From NCBI RefSeq assembly GCF_000283155.1, contig NW_004454173.1, positions 10,366,146 to 10,430,145 on the forward strand: 64,000 nt of DNA, in the 5' to 3' direction. The DNA comes from Ceratotherium simum simum. Lineage: Eukaryota > Chordata > Mammalia > Perissodactyla > Rhinocerotidae. Made by a program: the position numbers and the translations under genes. Positions 11,920 to 22,795 of the stretch are shown in pieces (the first letter of the stretch is position 1; each line of letters starts with the position of its first letter). The notes under the pieces were generated by a model. That model was given only the letters and a program-made list of their open reading frames with translations. It was not told where the DNA came from and made no database searches.

Positions 11920-12544
11920 GTGCTGGTGAAGACGTGGAAAAATTGGAACCCTTGTGCACTGCTGGTAGGAATGTAAAATGGTGCAGCTGCTGTGGAAAAC
12001 AGTACGGCAATTCCTCAAAAAATTAAACATATGACCTAGCAATTCCACTTCTGGGTATATACCCAAAAGAAGTGAAAGCAGGGACCTGAACAGATAATTT
12101 GTACACCCATGTTCATAGCAGCGTTATTCACAATAACCAAAAGGTAGAAGCGACTCAAGCGCTCACTGACAGATGGATAAACAGTATGTAGCACATACAC
12201 ACAATGGAATATTATTCAGCCTTAAAAAGGAAGGAAATTCTGACACATGCCACAACATGGATAAACCTTGAGGACATTATGCTAAGTGAAATATGCCTAT
12301 CACAAAAAAGTATGATTCCATTTATATGCACTACCTAGAGTAGTAACATTCATAGAGACAGAAAGTAGAATGGTGGTTGCCAAGGGGCTAGAGGTAGCGG
12401 GCAATGGGGAATTAGAGTTTAAGGAATAGAGTTTCAGCTGTGGAAGATGAAAAAGTTCTGGAAATGGGTGGTGGTAATGGATGCACAACAGTGTGAATGC
12501 ACTTAATGCCACACTTAATGCACACTTAAAAATAGTTAAAATGG

Positions 12545-12841
12545 GAGGCCGGCCCCAGGGCTTATCGGTTAAGTGCGTGTGCTCCGCTACTGGCGGCCCA
12601 GGTTCGGATCCCGGGCCCCCACCGACGCACTGCTTNNNNNNNNNNNNNNNNNNNNNNNNNNNNNNNNNNNNNNNNNNNNNNNNNNNNNNNNNNNNNNNNN
12701 NNNNNNNNNNNNNNNNNNNNNNNNNNNNNNNNNNNNNNGATGTTAGCTCAGGGCCGGTCTTCCTCAGCAAAAAAAGAGGAGGATTGGCATGGACGTTAGT
12801 TCAGGGCTGATCTTCCTCACCAAAAAAATAAATAAATAAAT
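12545..12841 (+). mobile_element. ERE SINE nested in L1, containing an assembly gap
   Basis: The head and two tail units are visible on either side of a run of N. The element is flanked by a 15-base target duplication AAATAGTTAAAATGG (12530-12544 and 12842-12856). Confidence 0.9.
12636..12738. other. Assembly gap of 103 N
   Basis: Unknown bases inside an ERE body. The missing part is probably the middle of the SINE, but the true gap length is not known. Confidence 0.99.
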
Positions 12842-14475
12842 AAATAGTTAAAATGGTCAATTTTATGTTATGTATATTTTACCACAATAAAAAAAAAGAG
12901 ATAAGGAACAATAAAATATTAAAACATGTGCCAAATTCTTCTCTTGGATGCCTCTTTTACTACCCACAAAACCAACACCCTGGCTATGAGTGGTCAGTTA
13001 AGTTCTAATTTAAATGTTTACCATGAGCCCCAAGAAATTAATACAATGATAAAGTTTAAAATTCTTTCTAACCCTAAAAAAGTTTAATCTGCTTACTCAG
13101 AATAAAGTCCTTTGCCAGATATAGACACTAATAGCTATTACATGTCTAGTTCAGATTAAATAAATTACTAAAAAAATCCAATATGCCTCCCAACTTTGTA
13201 TTTCAAGCATGGTTAGTTTTATCCCTAGAGAGTTTTTCCTTCATTATTCCTCCAAATCCTCATAAAGACTATTTTCATTTTTACCAGCAAAATAGCTTTA
13301 GCCAAAATTTTCTCCCCCCAAACTCATAAGAGCTCATCTTTACTAACTGGTAGATGTAGCATCTTTATTCTATATAATAATAATCAGTAATCAGTATTCA
13401 TTTAGTTTCCATCAATTTCAAGTATAAACATTGGAAATATAAAAATAAATCTCATTTATGAAACTCCCTCCCTTAAAAAAATGTTCACATGGGAAAAATA
13501 AAAGTTTGAAATATCCTAGGCTAGTCAAACTCCAGTTTTTCTTATAATATCTTCTGATATCACAAACTGTCACAGAAATAAATGTTCATTAATGAACTAG
13601 TAAACTAGGTTTTCTGATTTCCTCTGAGCCACTAAAGTGCATTGTGTTGTTCATGCTCCCTTTTCTCCTGACTCTAAAGTGTTCAGCAGACACAAATCTA
13701 CCCTCAAAGGTAGATTCTGATAGTTTCCGTGCCGTAAGTGCTATGTTCCGATATATTTCAAAAAAAAAATGCCTGTTCATAAAGCAAAACAGATGAAAAT
13801 TAAAAGGAACAAAAAGTATCCACATACCCAAATAAAAGTTGAAAGGTCTAATTTAGAAAAAACAGTTCTTATATTAAAACCTTGTTCTTAATTCATTCCA
13901 AAGGAAAGAGAAAAGTAATACTAAACAAGTATGATCATCATATTTGTTTTCTATTTGTACTATCTGAAAACAAAGATGCATGTAATCAATTATTAACTGA
14001 CCATTTTTTCTTGATTTTTAAAAATTAATTCTTTCAAACGCCATTTTCTATATGTAAGTTAATGGTACCACCTCCTCTACTAGGCCTACTTCCTGTGACT
14101 AAGACTATACAATTTGTGGCTGTTGTTGCATACCACGTATACATCTAAATGTCAACAGAAGGAAAAATGAAAAACAGACCCAGACATCATAAAATTTCTC
14201 TGGCATTCAGTTTTTCTACTTAACAATGTGAGAGATTCCCCCGATAATAAGTTTCCTTCCATTTGTCCACAGCAATTTATATTAAATTGAGACTTTTAAA
14301 AAGGAGAGTGGGCGTGTCTGGTCACACACCTGTAACCTGAACATGTCTGAAATCTCCCATCCCTTCAATTGCAACACAGAATTTTAACAAATGTGAAACT
14401 CTACTAAAAGAAAATTATACATAGACAAAAAAAGATCAGCTGAAAAGGAATCGATCACCTGATTACAAGCCTTAC

Positions 14476-14632
14476 CTTTTAGCAGCGGCAGAGGTGTTAA
14501 CTCAATAGGCTTGCCTTGAGACCTAAACTGTGAGGAACTTTGTGACCTCTTCTGTCTGGCTTTTCTGACGGACTTCCGAGAAAATCCGTCTACTTTATCC
14601 ACTGATGGAGGAGTAGTTGGTGCTGAGGACAT
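14476..14632 (-). CDS. PPP2R5E: PPP2R5E first coding exon (N-terminus of PP2A B56-epsilon regulatory subunit), partial
   Basis: This exon encodes the 52 N-terminal residues of the B56-epsilon regulatory subunit of protein phosphatase 2A, a cytoplasmic/nuclear subunit that directs the phosphatase to substrates. Translation begins [17 protein letters not shown], continues through a basic Ser/Gln-rich stretch ([17 protein letters not shown], about residues 19-35) and ends [11 protein letters not shown], which I recognise as the PPP2R5E N-terminus. This is the variable region before the HEAT-like repeat core, so no core residues are present. The start is a true ATG at 14632-14630 with G at -3. 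The reading frame leaves the exon after one base of codon 53, at AAAAG/GTAAGG (donor GT at 14475-14474). The acceptor is a pyrimidine-rich CTTCAG at 14645-14640, giving a 164-base exon (14476-14639). The remaining coding exons lie at lower coordinates outside the window; I saw none in 1-14475. The exon is intact, and an isolated coding exon with good splice sites downstream of a CpG island argues against a processed copy. Confidence 0.95.
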
Positions 14633-14645
14633 ATCCCTACTGAAG
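14633..14645 (-). other. PPP2R5E: PPP2R5E exon 2 splice acceptor and short 5' UTR, with tandem CAGTAG acceptor
   Basis: On the minus strand the sequence TTTCTCTTCAG/TAGGGAT precedes the ATG. The AG at 14641-14640 is the best acceptor and leaves 7 bases of 5' UTR before the ATG. A second AG lies three bases downstream, forming a CAGTAG tandem (NAGNAG) acceptor. Use of either site changes only untranslated sequence. Confidence 0.8.
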
Positions 14646-16809
14646 AGAAAGAGGTATCATAAACAGTCCCACAGTGGAAGCAGACATGTGAGTGACACAA
14701 ACTCTAAAATTCCTATATACAATATGGATGCCGATGGGAATATGTGATCAAGAAAGCAAATAAAATCAATTAGGAAAAGTCATATGTTCAATGGGAAACA
14801 CAAAAATTTGGTGAAAAATAGAAGTAATATAACTACCATATCAGCAATATTGTAATTCTAAAGTATTGTGCTGTTCCCACTATGATAAGCATTAGAGATG
14901 CTCATTTAGACTTGAAGAACTCTTTTAAGCCATCTACTCATTTTCTAACTGCAAAGCTCTTCTCAACTTGAGATTCCTGAAGTAATTCTGGAGCTATTCT
15001 GCAGCTGGAAAACTTCCATCGATACATTTTCCCAAGATATTTAATATTATGAATGGCTCTGGAGTTGAAACTCTTATTGTACTTCAAGAATCTACACCAA
15101 AGTATCACAGCAAGGTGAAATTCACAATCACTGAAACTATCTAGACATGACTTTTAATGCAATGTACTGTGTTAGTTACGATAAACTACACCACACTGCC
15201 AATGAGGACAAGCTAGATTACTTTCAACAGAACACATAAAAGGCATAATTAAAATCATTTCAAAGAAGTCTTCTTTTTGAATGAAGCCATCTTAAGTTAT
15301 TAAAGCTTAATAAACAAAACTGTGATGGAATTGTGCACCAAAGTTGAAATGAAAACAAATTCACAGCCTACTTAGACAACCAAGTTGAGTTCCCTTGAAG
15401 TTCATCATCAAATATTAATTTTCATTCCATCAAACTGATAGAAGTGAACAGTTCTTTTGAATTTTTTTAACTCTTGTCTCAAATTATTGAAAAGAAGGCT
15501 ATTTCCTAAAAGTAACAAGTGTTAAGCTCAATTTCATTCACAGATGCCATCATTTCCACCCCACTGATGCTCGAGGCAAGATTAATGGCAGACTCAAATA
15601 CAAATAATGCATATGGGGGAAATACTGAAATGCAATTACTCACCTGTCATTCCAAAACATAAGACAAATGTTTTTTAACCTCTAAATAAAAGAGTAAGAG
15701 AGTTTCTTCCTGCATGTGTAACAATAAAGTCACCTGGATTACCTGAATTCTGACAAAGTAAAAATAACAAAAACATACACAAAAAACAAAACCACATGAT
15801 GTTGAGGTTTGGAATTCTGAAGTCTTGTTTGGTTCTTTTTTTTTAAAAAGTTTTTGGAAATCTACCTAATTTAGCCTTAAAAGGTGACAGATTCAAAATG
15901 GAATTGCAAACTATGAACGACTATAAAAGAAATAAGATCACTTAAAATTTTTTATAATGACTGCATCAGCAAGAAGCTCCACATCACATTTGCATGTTGT
16001 AAATTTAGGGGCTGCTTGTCCAATCTGGTATGTGAATTTTTTAGATTTCATTTAACTAACAACACAAGATTTCAGTAAATCCTATTCCTCCATCACTCTT
16101 TTTGTCTCTTCTTTATTCCTCATCTCCCATCTCTACAGATGATTTATCGGTAGTAACTTTTTTTTAAAAAAATCATTTGCCCCTTATGCCCGCGGCCCAG
16201 AACAAACGTCAAGGATCTCAACCCTAAAGTGCTGCAGAACTGAACGTGCAGGAGCAGCGGGTCCGTGCAAAGCCCGGGGAAACAGGTTTCACCCTGAACC
16301 AGGGCGCCCGAAGCTTTATCATCCTCTGAGCAGCGGGCACGGGGCATTTCCAAGGCTCAGGATAATCCAAAGGGGGTACTGGGGTGGAGGAGACGGGGAA
16401 GGGGTCTCTCTGTAGGGATGCTCACATACTCCCTTTGCTTCCACCCCGCCCCCCACCCCAAGCCCTGGAGAAGATAAGCCGCTATAGAATCCTCCTCACT
16501 ACACCAATCCCCCCTTTTCCCCCCACCCCCGTCAGTGGATAAACGGGGGCAAAAATAGGCCTCCAATGCTGGAAGGTGCCGAAAAAGGGCCAAGGGGAAC
16601 AGAGTGAACGAGAGGCATCATCAGAAGCATTTGCAGGTAAATCAGACAAGTGGGACGGGCGCTCCCTCTCCCGCACCCCACCCCACCGCACCGCACCCCT
16701 CGCCTGCCCGGGCCAGGCTTTCCCGGGGCCGGTGCCCTGCAGGTTCCCCAGGAGAACGAGGAGGAGGAAGGGAAACGGGCGAGCCGCGGTGCTGGAGGGA
16801 TGAAGTTAC
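14640..16809 (-). other. PPP2R5E: PPP2R5E intron 1
   Basis: This is the inferred intron between the noncoding first exon (donor GTAACT from 16809) and the first coding exon (acceptor at 14641-14640). It contains no ERE, L1 or other young repeat that I can see. The sequence is AT-rich up to about 16.15 kb and then grades into the CpG island. I saw no additional exon in it. Confidence 0.6.
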
Positions 16810-17370
16810 CTTGAAGCTTCTGAGGAAGAATCCAAAGATGATCTGTGGTATCGAGGGGCGGGAGACCGGCGAGAGAGCCGCAGCGGGGGCGGGTGGCGGG
16901 ACCGGGACGTGCGGGGGGAGGTCCGGACAGCGGCAGGGAGCCCGGGGCGACGGCTGTCCGGCGCGGCGTCCCTCCGGTTCCGCGGCAGCGGCGCCTCTAG
17001 GCCTCACGGCCGGACCTGAACCTCAGCGCTGCGGCGGCGGCGGCCTCACGATCCTCCCCCGCGGGCCCGTCCCATCAAATCGGCACCGACCCCGTTGCGG
17101 CTCCGCCGGTGGCTCCTCGCTCACATTCCCGGCGGGCGGCGCCTCTGCTCGTTGCCCCGGACCCGGCGGCGGCGGCGGCGGCGACGACGTGGGGAGGGGG
17201 GGAAGGGAGGGAGGAAGACTGGATCCGCAGCGGCAGCAGGAGGAGAAGGAAGCAGAAGGAGGAGGAGCCGCTGGACCTGGAGTCGCCGCTGCCAGAGCCG
17301 CCGTTCCGTACCCGCGGTGGGTTCCCGTCAATGCCCCTTTCTCTCTCCTATTGTCAATATCACCGGGCGG
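16810..17370 (-). other. PPP2R5E: PPP2R5E noncoding exon 1 (5' UTR); 5' end approximate
   Basis: A splice donor CTTCAAG/GTAACT ends at 16810 on the minus strand inside the CpG island and faces the first coding exon 2.2 kb away, which itself starts only 7 bases before its ATG. The gene must therefore have an upstream noncoding exon, and this is the best placed one. The exon is very GC-rich with CGG/CCG runs. The 5' boundary is inferred from three minus-strand CCAAT boxes at 17467-17583, which would normally sit 60-150 bases upstream of transcription start. Two upstream ATGs fall inside it, at 17126 and 17075. Cap-site data would be needed to fix the start. Confidence 0.55.
17046..17075 (-). 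CDS. Upstream ORF of 9 codons in PPP2R5E exon 1
   Basis: An ATG at 17075-17073 on the minus strand opens MGRARGGGS and stops at TGA 17048-17046, well before the main ATG in exon 2. If transcription begins above 17075 this is a short upstream reading frame in the 5' UTR. A second, minimal ATG-TGA start-stop lies at 17126-17121. Upstream frames of this kind often damp translation of the main frame; that effect is an inference here. Confidence 0.35.
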   Translation of the reverse strand: MGRARGGGS

Positions 17371-19194
17371 CTGAGTCCATGGCACACGCGCAACCGAACC
17401 TTCTGGCCAGCAGCTCCCGCCTCCGGCGCCCACTCACTGGCGGCTTCAAACGGGAAGCGAGGCCTCATTGGCCGGCGTCCGCCTTCACTCCCAGGCCAGC
17501 ATGTTCGGCTGAGAGCCGATCAGGGATTGGCGGCGGGGGGGCGGAGAAACAGGAGGGTGGGAAGAGAGGAGGCCGAGGATTGGGCTGAGGCGAGAGGGAC
17601 CCGGATGCAGCCGCGAGCTCCAGCCGCGCTGCTGCCGCTTCCGCCGGGCGGTGGGGTAGGCTGGAGAGGAGAGTCGCGGGACCCGCTGGGCCTGAGAGGA
17701 GCTCCTTCAACCCGTGCCGTGTGCGACTGGCGGATCAATGGATGGGTTTCCGCGCAATGCGAGACTTCTCTGGGCAGCGGTTGTCTTCAACCAGAAGATT
17801 CCAAGGGCAGGGGTCGGCTAGGGGTGGGGTGGGGGCGCCCCCTGGACCTTGGTTCCGCTCCCGTCAGCGGCTAGGGTGGCCCTTCTGGGCTCGAGGAGTC
17901 CCCCTCGGGTCCGGAACCAGCGCCCCCGCCCGGGCGCCACTGCGTGTGTAACCGGGCCCCTTGCAGCCCGCTGTGAAACTCCCAGCAGTCGCTGTGCGCT
18001 GAACCTTGTGGGAGGCCTGGCACCGCAGTCTGAACCCTGGGGCCTGGCCAAGGGCTGGGTATAGCTTCTAATTCTCTGCCACCTCGTCTCCTTTTCCCTA
18101 AACCTCTGCTTTGAGCATCAGCTTCCTGAAGCTCCTACAAGCCTTGGTTGAGGCCAGCTCAGTGTGGCTTGTGCAGGTGGGAACGCTGTCTGCGCTCTGC
18201 CGTCAGCTCGTGAGATCCACCGCATCCGCCCCCACTCTACACAGAGCTCAGGGAAACCCAGCTCCAAACTCTAGGAGCTTGGGAGCTTTTAATTGGCAGG
18301 TTGGATCCGAAAGAGTTTATGGAGAAGACTTCACTTAACTCTGGCTAGAACAAGTGATCAAATATGTAGAGATGTGTTTGCATCCTTGGTGAGCCCTAGG
18401 CCAAATGGTGCATTTCCAGAGAATATTCTTGGACTGTCGCTCTATTTGAATGCACGCTACGTACATCTTTTGAAGGGGGGAAAAAAGGAAGAAAGAAATT
18501 CTTAATGCTAACTACAAATGTCAGAGTACCAATTGTTCAAAACTTGGAAAATGAAAAAAGAAAAGGCAAAATTAACATTCATATTCCCTCAACTCAGAGA
18601 TAACCACTGTTAGTATTTTAGTGTACTTGACCTCTACAATTTTTTTCTTTTAATATTGTGTGTGTCGTTCTGTGCCCTAGTTTTTGCCTTCAGCATTATA
18701 TCATGTTTTCTATACAGTTAGGAAATAGAACTATGCATAAATAAAACTATAATTAACATGTACAAGTGATAACAAAAAAATGCATCGCATTTTTCTTGTT
18801 TGTGTTGTTTAACACTCAAGTATTGCAAATTTCTGTGCGCACTACCAGAAATGGCTCTTGAATGGAAAAAAAATTTTTGGTGTCATGAAGGATAAAAAAA
18901 AGATTCTTGTTTAGAACTGAAATGGGAAACGGGAAAAGATGGCTGTCAGGTGGTAGCAGGCTCCCCCTGCTGAGTCCAGATGACGGGCCACTGTACAATG
19001 GTGCCTATTTTTGCTCTGAAAAGTTTATCGCCACTGGGCCTTGTAAAACTGGCTAGAATACCAGTCTCCTTCCCAGCTTCAAGAAACTTATATTTCCACA
19101 CTCCATTTTCCGTACCAGTCTTCGGGAAAAGTTCAGTGCCCCAGCCATGCAGAACTTGTTGGCTCAATCTCTAATTGAGGGTAAATGCAGAATT

Positions 19195-19243
19195 AAAACC
19201 AAGGAAGGAAAAAAAAAAAAAAAAAAAAAAAAACCAAGGAAGG
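19195..19243 (+). mobile_element. Poly(A)-only retroinsertion with 14-base target duplication
   Basis: A pure run of about 21 A residues (19209-19229) lies between two perfect copies of AAAACCAAGGAAGG (19195-19208 and 19230-19243). The left copy is preceded by TT, giving TT/AAAA, the preferred L1 endonuclease cut site. The structure fits a LINE-primed insertion that copied only the poly(A) tail. Confidence 0.75.
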
Positions 19244-20310
19244 TTTTAAAGCCAACTCCATTTCCCTTGGCAACAGTCGAACTGTCAGAGTAGTGCACGT
19301 TTCAAATGCTCACAGCTGTTGCTTAGAACATTTCACATTTTGTAGAGTGGGGATTTTGCTTGCAAATTATGGATCTCTATAAAGACAATTCATTTCAAAA
19401 CTATTTCACTTTCTATAAAATGGCTGAGTAACTGAAATGAGCAGGTCTTTTTAAATGGAAACATCCTTGCCTATGTGAGAAATTGTTCCTTGGACCAATA
19501 GTTTCTAAAGGACATCCATGCATCCCAAGAGTATTTATATTCCAGGAATAGTGCAAGGCAATCCATTTGGGATGCAGGAGAAGAAAATATGAGGTCATCT
19601 ATTTATGCTTAGTTCTAATTGAAAAAGAAAGGCATTAAGCTCAAATAATGATTTATATATGGAATGAGTGACCCTGCACTCAACATGAAATGGTCTTTTG
19701 GTCTACAACAGCATAGGAGATGTCCTCAAGGAAAAGTAGGAGTTACCCATTTCCAGGGGTTGGCAATGGTGGTCCCACCCAGTCAGTCCTGTCAACATGT
19801 AGTGACTTATTGCAGTTTGCTAGGTTCAATTAAGTGGATTTACTGATTATATTATGTAGGTTTAATTAAACTAACTCATAGAAAATAGACAAGTGACTTT
19901 ACCAGAAGTTCCTTTGCAAAGAAACCACAAGAAAACAACCAAATGACAGAACTGATGCTTCTCGGAGTATCAGATCTTTGACAGCCACATTTCAAAGTTA
20001 ACATAACAATCTAGTAAATCCAACCAAATTTTGGCTGAAAAAAAAATTCATCAAGATTACTTGAATGTGATTTATATCCACTGTCATTAACAATGAACTT
20101 CACCCTATGTATATATTGTGATTGTTATAAGCTAATTGTGGTAGCATATGTATATTATAAATAAATATATGTATACTTGGTTAAGAATTGCTCCCAAAAA
20201 ATATACGGATGGGAATGAATAATCAAAAAACTTTGGAGACTGCTACTCTAGATAATACAGAAACATATACATTATAGCCATCTGGGAAGCCATTATCAAG
20301 TGACAAAATA

Positions 20311-20334
20311 CTGTCCATCGCTATCAATGGACAG
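20311..20334. repeat. Perfect 8-base inverted repeat
   Basis: CTGTCCAT, 8-base spacer, ATGGACAG, followed by a partial repeat CAGCATTGACAGCATTC. No function is apparent. Confidence 0.5.
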
Positions 20335-21144
20335 CATTGACAGCATTCACTTCCCAGATATCAAGGCTGAGCTTATGAATCTACTGGCAGGCTGGCCATG
20401 TGATGAGACTAGAAGACATAGACTATTGAATGGTGGCTGACTGGTGAATGGAAAAGGGCCAAGAAAATCAGCAGAAGCATCATCAAACCAATTATCAACC
20501 AATAGAGGAGGAAAAGACTTATGCTAATAAGGCAGCCTCATCAGAGGTAGACTAGCCCAACTTATGTGTAGGAGGTGGAGGTGACATGGAGCTGGTTGTG
20601 GGCTGAGAGGGAAGAACAGTGAAAGAGCCTGAGGCGACAGCTGCTCTCTTAGGAAAAACAATAAAAGGAGTATACACACAACTAGTGTAGACAAGGCACT
20701 TTGGTGCTACATTTCTTGAGTCACATTTATCTACATAGGAAACACCCTGAGCAGTGACATTTTCTTGGGCCACAGTTTAAATGGTGCAGTTGCATTTTCA
20801 GAGGTGCCTCAAGGGCGGTAGGTTATTCATGGCTTTCCATGTGATTAATGTGTATAATTACTGCTTGAGAGTTAAAATGTCTAGGTGCTCCACTTCCCTA
20901 CCTGGCAGTGACAAGGCCCAGGTCACTGAGGGATCAAGGCAGGAAGAGGGGCCCTATGTCACTGATGGGGAAGGAGAATTGAAAAAAAAAAACAAAAAAC
21001 AACAGGAAGGAGAAAGGCAGCTTCAAGTGCACTTTATTTCACACAGGATGAAATACAAAATAATATATCACAAGCAATAATATTGCTTGTAAAATAGTCA
21101 AATTACACAATTAAATGAACTAAAGCTATCACTAATCGTAAGCA

Positions 21145-21375
21145 CAATGAGGAGAACACAGACTCTGGGATCAGATATACCCCAGGTGGAATCCCAGCTC
21201 TGACGGCAGGAGCTGGGGGCAGTACTCACCTTTCATAGCCGTGGTCTCCTGGCGTGAAATAAGCAGACAGACACTTCCTGACTCAGGATGGTCATCAGAC
21301 TGAAATGAGGCTGTGCATTTACTATGGTGCCTGGTTCATGTCAGCTGCTCCATAAATACTAGTTATTACCATAAT
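21145..21375 (+). mobile_element. MIR SINE
   Basis: Forward MIR: CACAGACTCTGGGATCAGA, GGAATCCCAGCTCTGAC, then GTGCCTGGTTCATGTC and a CATAAATACTAGTTATTACC end. Confidence 0.7.
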
Positions 21376-21797
21376 CACCCACTTTCTTCTTCTTTTAATA
21401 CTTTTTCTCCATCTAGAAAGTTTTCTTTAAGAAGTTTCCTTTTTTTTCCTTAAAATTTTATTCTGGCATACCCCACTGTGACAGGAAGAAAACAAGGAGC
21501 AAGGACATGAGAGACATGCCTTTCAATCCACTTCTGCACTAAATTATGGGACGTGTGCGGCAGCATTCATTAGCAATAACAGAGATTTGCATTTTACAAT
21601 ATTCATATACTTGTGAAATAAAAAAATGGTCATCTGACTTAACATTTCAGAGCTTTATCTTCATTTCTAATTGATATTCCTTTAAAATGCTCAATCTATT
21701 TTTGCTCTAAGCTTACCTAGTTCTCTTCCTCACTGTAACCTCCAGAACCACAGTAGGACTGAGGTCCTGGGTTCAAGTCCTAGCCCTGCCTTTAGTA

Positions 21798-22604
21798 ATG
21801 GCCTAGCCTTGGGGTGGTGGATATCTGCTTCCCACTCATCCCCTCTTTTCCTTTGAGGACCACACCCCTCACTTCATGAGATCCTGGTGGGACTGTTAAC
21901 CATGCTGCTTCCCTCTTCCACTCCCCCAGAGAGATGGGCAGATGACCCCAGGGGGTCAATTGGATCTTCCCCAAGATTTGCTCTGTGAATGCTGGGAGAG
22001 GGATGAGGGGTGCCTCTCTTCCTTTTGGATCATAAACCATAGAAATGATGTAAGTTGGAGCTACTTATGACCATCTCTCTCCCCCTCTTCCATCCTTGAG
22101 GAAGCCAATACAGTGGAAGAAACTTTGGCAAATGCCAAGTTTTTTTGTTTTTTTTTTTTGTGAGGAAGATCAGCCCTGAGCTAACATCCGGGCTAATCCT
22201 CCTCTTTTTGCTGAGGAAGACCAGCTCTGAGCTAACATCTATTGCCAATCCTCCTTTTTTAAATTTTTTTCCCCAAAGCCCCAGTAGATAGTTGTATGTC
22301 ATAGTTGCACATCCTTCTAGTTGCTGTATGTGGGACGCGGCCTCAGCATGGCTGGAGAGGCAGTGCATTGGTGTGCGCCCGGGATCCGAACCCAGGCCGC
22401 CAGTAGCGGAGCGCACGCACTTAACTGCTAAGCCACGGGGCCAGACCCAAATGCCAAGTTTTAACAACACATTTGGAGGTGTTGGATTCCATGTCTGAAG
22501 CTAGTTTCAGTTATATGAGCAAGTAAATTCCCTTTTTTGTTTAAGCTACTTTGCTGTTGAATTTCTATAACCTACACCCAAAAGAATCCTGACTAATAAT
22601 ACAC
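21798..22604 (+). mobile_element. LTR-like element (MaLR/ERVL-type guess) carrying an ERE
   Basis: The insert in the MIR runs from TGGCCTAG to TGACTAATAATACA and ends with the GTTTAAGCTACTTTG and AATCCTGACTAATA phrases common at the 3' end of old mammalian LTRs. No open frame was seen. The family call is tentative. Confidence 0.45.
22144..22447 (-). mobile_element. ERE SINE, full length
   Basis: Minus-strand copy with both tail units, the full CAGCAACTAGAAGGATGTGC body and tRNA head. A 15-base target duplication CAAATGCCAAGTTTT flanks it (22129-22143 and 22448-22462). Confidence 0.95.
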
Positions 22605-22795
22605 AGGCAAGTCACTTAACCTCTCCAGGCCTCAGTTACTCTTAGGCCTTGAATCTGGGGTTTCCTAAGGGTTGAACTAACAGAAATCTTTAGATGAAAT
22701 CTAATCTTAAGCATGAAAGGAAATCATTTAAAGTGGACCCTGCCCAGAATTCTTTCCTAATGTAATTTATCAAGTCAAATTTATTTGTGAGGTTT

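Larger units (their letters stand above)
11527..12900 (+). mobile_element. L1 3' end (ORF2 C-terminus plus 3' UTR), old, split by two EREs
   Basis: Sense L1 sequence: AAAAGATGCTCAACATCACT, then the ORF2 cysteine-motif region (CTGCTGGTAGGAATGTAAAATG), AATGGAATATTATTCAGCC, GTGGTTGCCAAGGGGCTAG and a terminal TTTTACCACAATAAA. The reading frame is broken by stops and by EREs at 11687-11919 and 12545-12841. The element looks like the older mammalian-wide L1M class. Confidence 0.85.
1..14475 (-). other. PPP2R5E: PPP2R5E intron 2 (partial)
   Basis: This is inferred intron sequence following the donor GTAAGG at 14475. It holds the repeats listed separately. The stretches 96-810, 2423-3285, 4120-4400, 9680-11520 and 12860-14470 show no gene, no young repeat and no convincing exon. 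They are AT-rich, probably partly very old transposon remnants, apart from a trinucleotide repeat at 10140-10186. Open frames at 10395-10782 have no recognisable similarity or splice context and look like chance. Confidence 0.6.
16600..17950. promoter_or_regulatory. PPP2R5E: CpG island and promoter of PPP2R5E
   Basis: This is the only strongly GC-rich, CpG-dense stretch in the window, with runs of CGG/GGC around 17030-17200 and GC-box-like GGGGCGG motifs. It carries three CCAAT boxes read on the minus strand (ATTGG on plus at 17467-17471, 17526-17530 and 17579-17583) and no obvious TATA box, typical of a housekeeping CpG promoter. It directs the minus-strand PPP2R5E transcript. Divergent plus-strand transcription is possible, but I see no spliced plus-strand gene model. 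Long open frames here in several frames on both strands are a consequence of high GC and are not called as genes. Confidence 0.85.
21735..22680 (+). mobile_element. MIR SINE split by a later LTR-like insertion
   Basis: The 5' half (GTCCTGGGTTCAAGTCC, TAGCCCTGCC) ends near 21797. The 3' half (GGCAAGTCACTTAACCTCTC, CAGGCCTCAGTTACTC) resumes near 22604. About 800 bases of other repeat lie between the halves. Confidence 0.65.

Noticed and set aside
11585..12010. 141-codon minus-strand frame (and 22030-22470, 51939-52343 similarly)
   Set aside because: These translate ERE SINE sequence. The same peptide motifs (SPELTSMPI, SSGPVFLSKK, GLAVKCVRSATGGLGSDPG) recur at every ERE copy.
16604..17874. Open frames of up to 259 codons in the CpG island on both strands
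   Set aside because: High GC content removes stop codons in all frames. The products are low-complexity Arg/Gly/Pro/Ala runs with no recognisable domain, and several start on non-ATG codons.
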